A stretch of 64,000 nt of DNA from QHXW01 sp963847515 (GTDB lineage Bacteria > Acidobacteriota > Terriglobia > Bryobacterales > Bryobacteraceae), in NCBI GenBank assembly GCA_963847515.1, contig CAWKAA010000005.1:1178001-1242000 (forward strand), written 5' to 3'. Both the position numbers and the translations under genes were made by a program. Each line of letters opens with the position of its first letter. The first letter of the stretch is position 1. Below are positions 7,255 through 16,445 of the stretch, piece after piece. The notes under the pieces were generated by a model that had not been told where the DNA came from, searched no databases, and saw only the letters and a program-made list of their open reading frames with translations.

Positions 7255-8868
7255 ATGCGGTCGTGTGCGCTGATCCTGTGGCTGGTGGTATCGTGGCTGG
7301 TGACTGGGCCCCTGCCAGGGGCGGATGCCGCCAAGTGCTTCGAAGCAGGCCGCAAAGCAGAACGAGCCGGCCGAATGGCGGAAGCGTATCTGCTCTACTC
7401 GCAGGCGGCTGCGCTGGATCCCCTAAACCCGTTCTACCGGCTAAAAAGCCAGGCCGTCCAAGCCCGCGCCGCTCTCGAATCCCCACCCAAGCCACCGGCC
7501 TCGGCTGCGAAGCCGGAAACAGCGCCCGCAGACCCGGGATCTGTCTTTGACACAACCAGCGCTAAGGATCGATCCGTAGAACGCAGCCTGAAGCCGCCGC
7601 CCCAGCTAAAGGGCGCCCCAGGACTCAAAGACTTCAATCTGCGAGCGGATGCCAAGGCCCTCTGGCAGGACGTAGCGCGCGGGTTCGGCCTCGACACCGT
7701 TTTTGACGGTGATTATCTACCCGGTCCTCCATTAACATTCCGCCTGGACCAAGCCGACTTTCGCGACGCTTTCCACGCGGCGGAGGCGGCCACCGGTTCC
7801 TTCGTCGTGCCTATCTCAGGCCGGCTCTTCCTGGTGGTAAAGGACACGGAACAAAAACGGCGCGAACTCGAACCCACCGTGGCTATGACCGTCTCCGTGC
7901 CACCGGTCACGACGAGTCAGGAGTTGGTCGAGATCGGGCAGGCCGTGCGGCAGCTTTTTACTCTGGAGCATATGGCCTGGGATTCGCAGCAGAACGCCGT
8001 GATCCTGCGCGATCGAATCTCGCGCGTGGCTCCGGCACGCCTCCTGTTCGAAGAATTGTTGCGCTATCGCCCGCAGGTCGAGATCGAGATGGACCTTATC
8101 GAGGTGGACCGCACGCGCTCACTGGCGTATGGCGTTGATCTGCCCACCACCTTTCCGCTGGCGTATCTGGGCACATTCCGGCAAGGCATTGGCGCTGCGT
8201 CGATCCCTTCGACCATTACCAAGCTGATCACGTTCGGAGGCGGGCAAACACTGATCGGAATCGGCGTGGCCGATGCTATGCTCGTCGCCAACCTGTCCCG
8301 TTCATTCTCGCGCACGCTGGTTCGCTCGGTCGTTCGCGCGGTGGATGGCACACCTGCCAGCATGCACGTGGGCGAAAAGTTCCCAGTACTCACCGCTGGT
8401 TATTTTGGTCCGGCATCCAGTTTCCAGGGCGGAACGGTTTACACGCCCCCGCCATCGTTCACGTTTGAAGATCTGGGAATCAACCTGAAAGTCACGCCGC
8501 GCATTCATGGAATGGACGAAGTGACGCTGGATCTAGAAACAGAGTTCGAGGTGCTCACCGGACAGACCAACAATGGCATCCCGCTCATTTCCAGCCGGAA
8601 ATTGACCTCGAAGATCCGGCTGCGGGAAGGCGAGTGGGGCCTGGTCGCGGGCCTGTTGACCTCGAGCGAAGCACGTACGATTAATGGGATCGCGGGCCTT
8701 TCGAACATCCCGGTGTTGGGCACGCTGTTCAAGCAATACAACAAAGACGAGAACACGAGCGAAGTCCTCCTGATCCTCAAGCCAAGGCTGCTCAGCCCAC
8801 CACCTGACCAGATCGTCACTTCGCCGATCTGGACGGGATCGGATGTGCGGCCGCTAACACCCCTATAG
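7255..8868 (+). CDS. Secretin-like protein (type II/III secretion, GspD/PilQ superfamily)
   Basis: Outer-membrane channel-type protein of 537 residues. ATG at 7255 gives a hydrophobic signal peptide (MRSCALILWLVVSWL) followed by a TPR-like stretch (CFEAGRKAERAGRMAEAYLL) and a proline/alanine-rich linker. An STN/N0-like domain (about 130-210) and an N1-like domain precede the secretin core, which holds VGEKFPVL, VTPRIHGMDEVTLDLETEF and the hallmark GLSNIPVLGTLF. It ends shortly after the core without an S-domain. An in-frame extension upstream overlaps the divergent ATPase gene and lacks a plausible start. It could be a cryptic type II secretion or tight-adherence secretin; no other pilus genes are in this window. 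Confidence 0.85.
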   Translation: MRSCALILWLVVSWLVTGPLPGADAAKCFEAGRKAERAGRMAEAYLLYSQAAALDPLNPFYRLKSQAVQARAALESPPKPPASAAKPETAPADPGSVFDTTSAKDRSVERSLKPPPQLKGAPGLKDFNLRADAKALWQDVARGFGLDTVFDGDYLPGPPLTFRLDQADFRDAFHAAEAATGSFVVPISGRLFLVVKDTEQKRRELEPTVAMTVSVPPVTTSQELVEIGQAVRQLFTLEHMAWDSQQNAVILRDRISRVAPARLLFEELLRYRPQVEIEMDLIEVDRTRSLAYGVDLPTTFPLAYLGTFRQGIGAASIPSTITKLITFGGGQTLIGIGVADAMLVANLSRSFSRTLVRSVVRAVDGTPASMHVGEKFPVLTAGYFGPASSFQGGTVYTPPPSFTFEDLGINLKVTPRIHGMDEVTLDLETEFEVLTGQTNNGIPLISSRKLTSKIRLREGEWGLVAGLLTSSEARTINGIAGLSNIPVLGTLFKQYNKDENTSEVLLILKPRLLSPPPDQIVTSPIWTGSDVRPLTPL

Positions 8869-9239
8869 CCAGCACCGCCACGGCGGCTGCGCCGGGTCTC
8901 TTGGCGAGCACACGTCCCGCAAAACGGAAGTCTTGCCAGAGGTTATTCACCGGATCACCGATCTAAACAACGATGCAATTGCGATGCTGCCTTCTGGTGG
9001 GCAAGACCAGAGGCGAATCGCTTGAAGAGAAAAGACTTCAGCCTTTGAGAGGGTCATGCGGTGTCCGCTTTTGGGAGCGGACTATTTGAAACCGTCAACA
9101 TACCGCGTTGGCTTGACAAATGCAGGGTAATAGCAGACCATCTTATACGAGTCGAGCATTTTACTCCCTCTTCAGGTGGCCTGAGCTAAGTCAAGCCAAT
9201 TGAAACTACTCCCTTAGCCCATCAGCTACTCCCCGGGGA
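8869..9239. other. 371-bp intergenic region, no gene seen
   Basis: No open frame with coding character. It holds a small inverted repeat, GTCCGC at 9063-9068 pairing with GCGGAC at 9077-9082 around an 8-nt loop, which could be a weak terminator for the secretin gene, and a -24/-12 promoter-like motif listed separately. Confidence 0.6.
9108..9124 (+). promoter_or_regulatory. Possible sigma-54 (-24/-12) promoter
   Basis: TTGGCTTGACAAATGCA has GG at 9110-9111 and GC at 9122-9123, exactly ten bases apart, with the flanking TGGC and TGC of the sigma-54 consensus. The same stretch contains TTGACA, but no convincing -10 box lies 16-18 bp after it. The next gene starts 116 bp downstream. Confidence 0.35.
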
Positions 9240-9659
9240 GTGAATCGTCCAATCATGGCCACGAATGCAACGGTCACAAAAGAACCGCAGCTCGTTGTAG
9301 AACGTCGCGGCGGAGGAGCAACGCCCAGCCTAAGGTATTCCGGGTTCGACCAACGGGACAATACGCGACATTATGTTTTTCAATACTGCGTCCCCGGCGA
9401 GAAGGCAAGATCGATCGTGGTTAGTGCGGAAATACCCCTTCTGGTCCAGCATCACGTGCGTATACAGGACGGGCCGGCTTTGTGTTTGCACGCGCTGACG
9501 TTGGAAGTACACGGGTTCGACCCGTCCCAAATTGGGTTGCCGCCGCGTGTGCTAACTGCCAAGGATCTAGCCGCTTATCTCGCCAGTCTTCCAGTACCCG
9601 CCATAAAAGGCAAACGAGCAAAGGAGGCCGACGTTGAAGCGAATGGACCGTCACAATAA
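9240..9659 (+). CDS. Conserved-looking hypothetical protein
   Basis: Soluble protein of 139 residues from GTG at 9240, or 134 from ATG at 9255; upstream GGGGAG at 9235-9240 favours the ATG. No recognised domain. The centre (SLRYSGFDQRDNTRHYVFQY, then KARSIVVSAEIPLLVQHHVRIQDGPALC) looks like a compact beta-rich fold, and the C-terminal 30 residues are polar and lysine-rich. It overlaps the start of the downstream microprotein gene, so the two are probably one transcript. Function unknown. Confidence 0.6.
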   Translation: MNRPIMATNATVTKEPQLVVERRGGGATPSLRYSGFDQRDNTRHYVFQYCVPGEKARSIVVSAEIPLLVQHHVRIQDGPALCLHALTLEVHGFDPSQIGLPPRVLTAKDLAAYLASLPVPAIKGKRAKEADVEANGPSQ

Positions 9660-9720
9660 AATTCTGATGGTTTCCTTGGTCGTCGTCATTGCCTGCCTGG
9701 TGTGGTCGTATCTCAAATAG
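9634..9720 (+). CDS. 28-residue single-span membrane microprotein
   Basis: TTG at 9634 (or in-frame ATG at 9643) opens 28 (or 25) codons. After a basic start (KRMDRHNK) comes one hydrophobic helix, ILMVSLVVVIACLVWSYL, ending in K. AAAGGAGG at 9620-9627, inside the 3' end of the preceding gene, is a near-perfect Shine-Dalgarno 6 nt before the TTG, the main evidence for translation. The gene overlaps the upstream reading frame by 26 nt. Topology would be N-in. Function unknown; it could be a small regulatory peptide of a membrane complex. Confidence 0.5.
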   Translation: MKRMDRHNKILMVSLVVVIACLVWSYLK

Positions 9721-9726
9721 AAGCCG

Positions 9727-11682
9727 TTAAGAAACGTTCCAGTAAACCGCGTATCGCTCATCGAAAATCTGATTGAATGGCATCAGAGTGACGTCCTGCT
9801 GCTGTCCGGTGGTGCGAAATGTCAACAGTTTTCCGTCTGCGGGTCTGATCCAGGCGTCGAGGCTCTTTTGGCCGGTGCGGAACGCAGGCACGGCGATTGG
9901 ATGCTCCTTGACTTCCGGGCCCATTGGCCCGACGGTCATTGACTCCGTAAGCCCCTGGGTTCCGAGGTTTCCCGCCAGCACCAGTGGCCCGTAAAGAATC
10001 GCTTGCATCGACGAGTCATCCGGCATAGCCTCCGTGTGCAGTTGCATCGGCATCTGCATTTCCACTCGGTCACCTTCCGACCACAAGCGGGAAATTGCGA
10101 GATAGCTTCCGGGACTCGGAAACGCCTCGATGGTCTTCCCGTTGACCTTCACCGAGCCCCCGGAAGTCAGCCATCGTGGCACGCGCAGATGCATCGACAT
10201 ACGAAGCGGTTCTCGAGCGCTGACCGTGATCGTTGTGTTCGGTTCGTCGGGGAACTGGGTTTCCTGGCGAAATTTGACTCCCTTTTCGGCCCAATTCAGC
10301 TCTGACGGAATGAACAGGTTGACGTAGAGCCCTTCGCCGTCATGGAAGTAGATACTGTCGTTCAGCTTTGAAAACTCCTCGACGCCTGTGCCGGTGCAGC
10401 ACCAGAAGGAATCGTATTCCGTGTTAAAGGTCTTCCAGGCGCCGGGCGCCAGGGAAAGATAGTAAATGGTCGCGCCGATCCCGGGATGAATGGCGCCCAG
10501 CCGGTGATTCAACAGCGTGCGTTCATAGTAGTCGAAATAGCGTGGATCGGCGGTCCAGCTATAGAGATGGCGCGTCAGCTTCAGCATGTTATAGGCGCAG
10601 CAGCATTCCGCGGTGTTGACGTGGCGCTTTAGCTCCGCAGCCAGCTGGCGCGGCTCCATAAGCCAGGCTTCATTGTTGCTAGTGCCCCCCGTGACGTAGG
10701 CCCGCGCCGTCGTGACTTCATACCAGAAATAGTCCGCCACGTCGTGGAAGCGAACATCGCTCGAAAGCTCGTACCGGCGCGCCGCCCCGATCACTTGCGG
10801 GATGTGCGTGTTCACATGCAGGCCACGCAATGCATCGCGCCGAAGAGCCAGCGGGTTGAAGAACCGGTCCTTGGTGAAGCGGTCGCCGGTTTTGGCATAT
10901 TGGTCCTCGCCGGTGGCGGCAGCGAGGTTGTAGAGAACCTCGTTCATGCCGCCGTATTCCGTGTTGAGAATATCCTGCATGTGTTCGGCGGAAATCGGCG
11001 CGCTCCATTTACCCGCCCAATTGGCCATGCCCTGCAGCACTTCGAGCGCCTGGCGGTTACCGCAGTGCTGATACATGTCTAGCATTCCGGCCATGATCTT
11101 GTGAATGGTATAGAAGGGCGCCCACACTTGCTTGCGGGCGTTCAGCCGGTCGAAGAACTCGAGTGGAAAAGCGCTGAGATAACCTCCCGCCAGCCTAGCC
11201 TGGCATTTCGCCAGGTCCGCCACGATGGCATCGCCCTTTGCCTTGATCGCTTGATCGCCGGTGCTTGCATACATCAATGCACAGGCGGACAAAAAGTGGC
11301 CGGTGAAGTGTCCGCGCAGTTCGCAGTCGGGTTTTTCCCAGCCGCCCAGCGGTTCTGCGGAGGACGACAAGCCCGCATTCACGCGGAAATTGTGCACTAG
11401 CCGGTCGACCGGCAGACGGCGGAGTACGCCGCGATTCCACTCTTGCGCGTCATGAAACGGCCCGGGTGTCAGTCGCACCGCCGTCATCGGAAACGGCTGC
11501 ACCTTTGTTGGCGCTTCCTTCCGGGTGAAGGTTAGCGTCTCGCGAAATGGATTGACTTCTTGTGGTTCTCGCGGGGAAGCGCTGTCGTCTTGCGCCCGAA
11601 GTTTTGCGGACGGGCCAGCCAGGGTCAGAGCCGCGGCAAATCCGCGCCGGGTCAACCCTTTCGATCTTGAATCTTGCGTCAT
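9727..11682 (-). CDS. Glycoside hydrolase family 127 (beta-L-arabinofuranosidase, DUF1680)
   Basis: Exported (Tat-type) glycosidase of 651 residues that should release L-arabinofuranose from plant arabinans or hydroxyproline-linked arabino-oligosaccharides. The ATG at 11682 is preceded by GGAGGAGG; residues 8-25 (LTRRGFAAALTLAG) give a twin-arginine signal. The catalytic domain shows GGMNEVLYNLAAATGEDQYA and THIPQVIGAARRYE, then the zinc/nucleophile ligands of GH127: E-C-C-C in NTAECCCAYNMLKL and CC in FWCCTGTGVEE, matching Glu338, Cys340, Cys417 and Cys418 of HypBA1. A beta-sandwich follows. The gene lies 16 bp after araD, so sugar release and catabolism are in one operon. Confidence 0.92.
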   Translation of the reverse strand: MTQDSRSKGLTRRGFAAALTLAGPSAKLRAQDDSASPREPQEVNPFRETLTFTRKEAPTKVQPFPMTAVRLTPGPFHDAQEWNRGVLRRLPVDRLVHNFRVNAGLSSSAEPLGGWEKPDCELRGHFTGHFLSACALMYASTGDQAIKAKGDAIVADLAKCQARLAGGYLSAFPLEFFDRLNARKQVWAPFYTIHKIMAGMLDMYQHCGNRQALEVLQGMANWAGKWSAPISAEHMQDILNTEYGGMNEVLYNLAAATGEDQYAKTGDRFTKDRFFNPLALRRDALRGLHVNTHIPQVIGAARRYELSSDVRFHDVADYFWYEVTTARAYVTGGTSNNEAWLMEPRQLAAELKRHVNTAECCCAYNMLKLTRHLYSWTADPRYFDYYERTLLNHRLGAIHPGIGATIYYLSLAPGAWKTFNTEYDSFWCCTGTGVEEFSKLNDSIYFHDGEGLYVNLFIPSELNWAEKGVKFRQETQFPDEPNTTITVSAREPLRMSMHLRVPRWLTSGGSVKVNGKTIEAFPSPGSYLAISRLWSEGDRVEMQMPMQLHTEAMPDDSSMQAILYGPLVLAGNLGTQGLTESMTVGPMGPEVKEHPIAVPAFRTGQKSLDAWIRPADGKLLTFRTTGQQQDVTLMPFNQIFDERYAVYWNVS

Positions 11683-11698
11683 AAAGGCCTCCTCCGAG

Positions 11699-12388
11699 TC
11701 ACCCCTGCCCGTAATACTTCTTGGGCCCGTGTTTGCGTAGGAAATGTTTGTCGCGTAGGGAGTCGGAGAGAGGCCTCGCCTCAGGATTAATCGCCAGCGC
11801 GTGGTACGCCAGGCAGGCAATCTCCTCTAGGACCACGGCGTTGTGCGCGGCTTCGGCAGGTGTTCGGCCCCACGCGAAAGGGGCGTGGCCGGCGACCAAC
11901 ACGCCGGGTTTGGTCATCGGGTCCATGCCGGCAAAGCGGCGCGCGATCACGTGCCCGGTATTCCGTTCGTATTCGGCTTCGATTTCGTGAGCCTGCATGG
12001 CCTCGGTGACCGGCACGGGGCCGTGAAAGTAGTCGGCATGCGTCGTGCCCAGGCAGGGAATCTCGCGGCCGGCTTGCGCCCACGCGGTAGCGTAGCGGGA
12101 GTGCGTGTGCACCACGCCGCCGATTGACGCAAAGGCCCGGTAGAGCGCCAGGTGCGTGGGGAGATCGGACGACGGTTTCAGATCGCCTTCGATGATGCAC
12201 CCGTCGAGATCGGAAATCACCAGATGCTCCGGACGCAGAGTCTCGTACGGCACGCCACTGGGCTTGATGGCCACTAGGTTCTCGCCGCGCGAGATGCCGC
12301 TGGCATTGCCGAACGTATAGAGCACCAGCCCGCGGCGCACCACTTCCATATTGGCTTCGTAGACTTCGGTGCGCAGAGATTCGAGCAT
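11699..12388 (-). CDS. araD: L-ribulose-5-phosphate 4-epimerase
   Basis: Cytoplasmic class II aldolase-type enzyme converting L-ribulose 5-phosphate to D-xylulose 5-phosphate, last step of arabinose entry into the pentose phosphate pathway. 229 residues, normal for the family (231 in E. coli). Phosphate and metal motifs are present: TFGNASGISR, IKPSGVPYETL, zinc ligands in VVHTHSRYATAWAQ and HADYFHGPVPV, and a C-terminal KHGPKKYYGQ. The ATG at 12388 shares a base with the stop region of araB, indicating translational coupling. Confidence 0.96.
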   Translation of the reverse strand: MLESLRTEVYEANMEVVRRGLVLYTFGNASGISRGENLVAIKPSGVPYETLRPEHLVISDLDGCIIEGDLKPSSDLPTHLALYRAFASIGGVVHTHSRYATAWAQAGREIPCLGTTHADYFHGPVPVTEAMQAHEIEAEYERNTGHVIARRFAGMDPMTKPGVLVAGHAPFAWGRTPAEAAHNAVVLEEIACLAYHALAINPEARPLSDSLRDKHFLRKHGPKKYYGQG

Positions 12389-13971
12389 TAGGAAACTTCC
12401 CGCGCCTGGGCTGCGATGCGGCGCAGCGCCGGCAGCACGCCGCCGATCTCGATCGCATCGGCATCTTTGCGGCCCATGGCAAAGTACAGGCGCCGGAAAA
12501 TAGGAAACAACTCTTCATAGATGGCGGCGCTTCGCGCATCTGGCGCGACCGTCTGATAGCTGGGACACAGTGCGTCCTGCGCTTCCTCGACGGTCTTGAA
12601 AGTCCCCGCCGCCAGAAACGCAAAGATGGCGGAACCGAGGCTGGTGACGTCGCTCTGTGGCACCAGAATGGGCTTGTTCATGGCATCCGCATAAATTCGA
12701 TTGAGCGTTTGGTTCTTCTGCGGGATACCGCCGGCGTTGATGATGCGGCGCACAGCTACCCCGTACTCCTCCATCCGTTCCAGAATCACACGCGTATGGA
12801 ACGCCGTGCCTTCGATGGCGGCGAACAATTCGTCCTGAGCCGTCGAAGTAAGACGCCAGCCAACGGTCACGCCGCCCAGCTCCGGATTCACCAAAACCGT
12901 ACGATCCCCATTGTCCCAGGTCAGCCGCAGCAGCCCCGTCTCGCCGGCCTTATAGCGATCAAGGCCTTGGGAGAGCGCAGCCACGGTCGAGTTCGCGCGC
13001 TTCGCAATGGCTTCGAAGATATCGCCGGTAGCCGAGAGGCCTGCTTCGATTCCCGTGTAGCGCGGATGAATCGAGCCCTCGACCACGCCGCACACGCCCG
13101 GGACGAGAGTCGCTTGCTCGCTGATGGCCATAATGCAGGTGGAGGTTCCGATGACGTTGACCACATCCCCCAATCGCACCCCCGCGCCGATTGCATCCCA
13201 ATGCGCGTCGAACGCGCCCACAGGGATCGGGATTCCCGGTGAGAGACCCAGGCGCTCGGCCCACAAGGCGCTGAGGCGGCTGGCAATCTGATCCGACGTG
13301 GCGTAGCGGCCAGAGAGGCGCGATCCCATGCCCGCAAGCAGAGGGTCCACCGTTCGCAGAAACTCATCCGGCGGAAACCCGCCGAGCGCGCGGTTCCACA
13401 TCCATTTGTGGCCCATGGCACAAATACTCCGCGGAACAGAAGCCGGGTCGGTCGTGCCGCACAGCGTGGCCGCCACCATATCGCAATGCTCCAGCGCGGT
13501 GACCATGCGGCTGCGCTTCTCAGGATTGTGCCGCAGCCAGTGCAGCAATTTGGCGAAGCCCCATTCGGAGGAATACACGCCGCCACACCAGTCGATCGCT
13601 TCCTGCTCAGTCTGATGCGCGGCCGAGGTGATCTGCGCGGCCTCGTGCCACGCCCGGTGGTCGCACCACAGATAGTAATCGTCCAGCGGTACGAGTCCCT
13701 CGCCTACCGGCACGACGCTCGATCCCGTAGTATCGAGCGCGATGGCGGCGATCAGACGGCCATCGATGCCCGCCGTTTCGCGCGCCCGCTGCATGGCGAG
13801 CACCAGCGCCTCCATGTGGTCGGCATGCTTCTGGGTGGCGTGCTCCGGATCTTCCTTCTTGCGCAGCAGCGGATATTCCGCAACGCCCGTGCCGAGCCGG
13901 CCTTTCTGATGGTCAAAAATGGAGACGCGGACACTCAGTGTGCCGAAGTCCACTCCTGCGACGATACTCAC
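12388..13971 (-). CDS. araB: Ribulokinase
   Basis: FGGY-family carbohydrate kinase that phosphorylates L-ribulose with ATP. 527 residues. The N-terminal ATPase fold opens with VAGVDFGTLSVRVSIFD; substrate-side motifs include DYYLWCDHRAWHEA, the middle holds GAFDAHWDAIGAG, and the second phosphate-binding element is INAGGIPQKNQTLNRIYADA followed by SLGSAIFAFLAAG. First gene of the araB-araD-GH127 operon. araA (arabinose isomerase) is not in this window, so the pathway depends on a copy elsewhere. Confidence 0.95.
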   Translation of the reverse strand: MSIVAGVDFGTLSVRVSIFDHQKGRLGTGVAEYPLLRKKEDPEHATQKHADHMEALVLAMQRARETAGIDGRLIAAIALDTTGSSVVPVGEGLVPLDDYYLWCDHRAWHEAAQITSAAHQTEQEAIDWCGGVYSSEWGFAKLLHWLRHNPEKRSRMVTALEHCDMVAATLCGTTDPASVPRSICAMGHKWMWNRALGGFPPDEFLRTVDPLLAGMGSRLSGRYATSDQIASRLSALWAERLGLSPGIPIPVGAFDAHWDAIGAGVRLGDVVNVIGTSTCIMAISEQATLVPGVCGVVEGSIHPRYTGIEAGLSATGDIFEAIAKRANSTVAALSQGLDRYKAGETGLLRLTWDNGDRTVLVNPELGGVTVGWRLTSTAQDELFAAIEGTAFHTRVILERMEEYGVAVRRIINAGGIPQKNQTLNRIYADAMNKPILVPQSDVTSLGSAIFAFLAAGTFKTVEEAQDALCPSYQTVAPDARSAAIYEELFPIFRRLYFAMGRKDADAIEIGGVLPALRRIAAQAREVS

Positions 13972-14103
13972 TTAGGCAACCCGGTTTCCTTGTGGGAATA
14001 GACGTAGATTCGGAGCGTGCAAGGCGAAATTATCGCACGTTAGAGGTGTGCAGTGCGTTCACCTTCAGCAAGCGATTAAGGGTGATGAATGAAGTAGACT
14101 CTT

Positions 14104-14140
14104 GTTTCTCGGCGCCTCGGCGCCTCGGCGTTGAAGTAGT
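14104..14140. repeat. Dispersed intergenic repeat, copy 1
   Basis: In the complement this reads as a run starting ACTACTTCAACGCCGAGG and continuing with GCGCCGAG units. It is about 85% identical to 61809-61844 on the opposite strand, and the mutS-gdhA gap near 20.48-20.55 kb holds a more diverged relative. It lies in the leader of the DUF885 gene. Confidence 0.5.
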
Positions 14141-14197
14141 CCATCGCAGCTTCCTCTGTGTCAGTCCTTCCTCTACAATGCCCTTTCGGACAAAAAC

Positions 14198-15975
14198 ATG
14201 AAATCGCTGTCATTGATCCTGTTATGGGGGGCTGCCGCGGCGCTTCGCCTGTCCGCCGCCACACCCCAGCAACACTCTCCTTCCGTGCCCGTAGTCGCAT
14301 CCAGTTCTGATGCCCAACCGGTTGCCTATCCGCAGAGCGAACTCAGGGGCATGATCGAGGAATTTCGCGCCGATCGCGGCAATATCCGGCGGTTTTACGA
14401 CATCCCTATCTCAACAACGCGACGCAACCGAATGAGGGCCTTTTACGCCGGCTGGCTGTCGCGCATCGAGCGGCTGAACTTCGATGCGTTAAGCCAGGAC
14501 GCGCGGGTCGATTACCTGCTCTTCCACAACCATCTGCAGCACGCGCTCCGGCAACTCGATATCGAGGCCAAACAGCTTGCCGAGACCGAACCGCTGGAGC
14601 CCTTCGCTCAGACGATCGTCGAGCTCGAAGAAGCGCGCCGGCAAATGCAGCCGATGGATTCCGCCAAAGCCGCAGCCGCCGTGGATGGACTACAAAAGCA
14701 AGTTGCGGCGATCCGGAAACCCATGGAGGACTCGCTGAAGGCCCAGCCGCCGTCCGCAGCGGTCAAGAAAACCGTCGCGAACCGCGCCGCCGGCAACATT
14801 GACAGCCTTCGAAAAATCCTGAAAACCTGGTTTGGTTTCTACAACGGGTATGATCCGTCGTTCACCTGGTGGGTGGCCGAGCCATACAAACAAGCGGACC
14901 ACGCCTTGGAGACTTACGCGGCCTTCTTGAAGGAAAAGGTGGTGGGCATCAAGCTGGACGACAAAGAAACCATCATCGGGGATCCCATCGGCCGCGACGC
15001 GCTGATGAGCGAACTGGCGAGCGAGATGATTCCCTATACTCCTGAAGAACTCATCGACATCGCAAATCGGGAAATGGCCTGGTGCGAAGCGGAGATGAAG
15101 CGCGCATCGCAGGAACTGGGCTACGGGGACGACTGGCACAAGGCCCTCGAATACGTGAAGACGCGCTACGTCGAGCCTGGAAAGCAGCCGCAATTGATTC
15201 GCGACCTGGCACGGGAAGCCGTGCAGTTCCTCGATCAGCACGATCTGGTGACCATTCCACCCATCGCGCGGGAAACATGATGTCGCCGGAACGGCAGCTC
15301 GTCAACCCGTTCTTTACCGGAGGCGAATCGATCACCGTGTCCTACCCGACCAACACCATGACCGAGGAGCAGAAGCTCATGACCATGCGCGGCAACAATA
15401 TTCACTTCTCTCGCGCTACCGTTTTCCACGAGCTGATTCCCGGCCACGAGTTACAGGGTTTCATGTCGTTGCGTTACCGGCCCTGGCGTCTGGTATTCGA
15501 TACGCCCTTTTACGTGGAAGGATGGGCCCTCTATTGGGAACTGCTGTTTTGGGACATGAAATTTCAGAAAACGCCTGAAGACCGCATTGGCGCTCTGTTC
15601 TGGCGGATGCACCGCTGCGCCCGAATCATTTTCTCGCTCAGCTTTCACCTGGAGAAGATGTCGCCGCAGCAAGCCGTTGACTTCCTGGTCGAACGCGTCG
15701 GCCATGAGCGGGACAACGCCGCCGGCGAAGTTCGGCGGTCCTTCGAGGGCGACTACAGCCCGCTCTACCAATGCGCCTATCTGCTCGGAGGGTTGCAGCT
15801 ACGCGCGCTGCGGCGCGAACTCGTTGAATCCGGCAAGATGACCAACCGCGCTTTTCATGACGCCGTGCTTGAAGAGAATACGATTCCCATCGAAATGGTG
15901 CGCGCCGGCTTGACACGTCAGAAGCTTTCCCGCGACTTCGTCTCAAGCTGGAAATTCTACGGCGAAAAACCGTAG
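14198..15975 (+). CDS. DUF885 family exported metallopeptidase-like protein (one frameshift)
   Basis: About 592 residues if one missing base near 15275-15285 is restored. The first segment (14198-15280) has a signal peptide (MKSLSLILLWGAAAALRLSA) and the helical DUF885 N-terminal part; the second segment, in another frame, continues at MMSPERQLVNPFFTGGE and carries HELIPGHELQG, a gluzincin-like HExxGH site, then TPFYVEGWALYWELLF with a likely third ligand. Both halves belong to one family and overlap at the break, so I annotate one gene. DUF885 proteins are related to M32/M3-type metallopeptidases. The break is probably a sequencing indel. Confidence 0.8.
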
Positions 15976-16067
15976 CGGTACTGTCATGAAGCAAGACTCG
16001 GCGATCACAGCATTCGAAGCGAGGCGGGAAGGTTCGATCGACACGCTGGCCGCAACGTAGAGCCCTG

Positions 16068-16445
16068 TCACCAGCCTATGCGCTGGATTCGGCTCACACA
16101 ATCGAAGTGCCTGTCGCGGCTGAGCAATGGGAGCGTGTGCTGTCGGCAAAGAGCTGCGATCCATGTGTCGTTAGACGGAATGGGCGTACCTGCACGCTTC
16201 AGCTCCGATCGAATCTCCGCATAACAGGTGGCCGTCTCCGCGCTCACTTCAAGAACCCGGCAATCCTGCAAGCTTGCAGTCAACCAGCGTTCGTATTCCA
16301 GGCGTCGCCGGGACTGCGCGATTCCAAACCGAAACTCACCCAGAACGATTACGGGTAGCGCGATGAATTGCGCCCTAGCCAACTCCGCGACGGCGGCTGT
16401 ATGTGCCTCAGCCACGGCAGAAAGCGCATTCGTGTCGAGAATCAC
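16068..16445 (-). CDS. VapC-like PIN-domain toxin
   Basis: Ribonuclease toxin of a type II toxin-antitoxin pair, 125 residues. PIN acidic residues are seen in MILDTNALSAVAEAH (Asp4), VIVLGEFRFGI (Glu about 38) and PSNDTWIAALCRQHTLPLLSRD (Asp about 93 and 111), consistent with a Mg2+-dependent RNase centre. Its ATG overlaps the stop of the upstream antitoxin gene by 4 nt, the usual arrangement. Confidence 0.9.
   Translation of the reverse strand: MILDTNALSAVAEAHTAAVAELARAQFIALPVIVLGEFRFGIAQSRRRLEYERWLTASLQDCRVLEVSAETATCYAEIRSELKRAGTPIPSNDTWIAALCRQHTLPLLSRDRHFDCVSRIQRIGW

Noticed and set aside
9512..9540. tRNA-like GGTTCGACCC stretch
   Set aside because: No acceptor or anticodon arms can be formed; it lies in the hypothetical coding sequence.
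15270..15290. Programmed frameshift in the DUF885 gene
   Set aside because: No slippery heptamer or stimulatory structure is seen, and similar single-base breaks occur in many neighbouring genes, so an indel is simpler.
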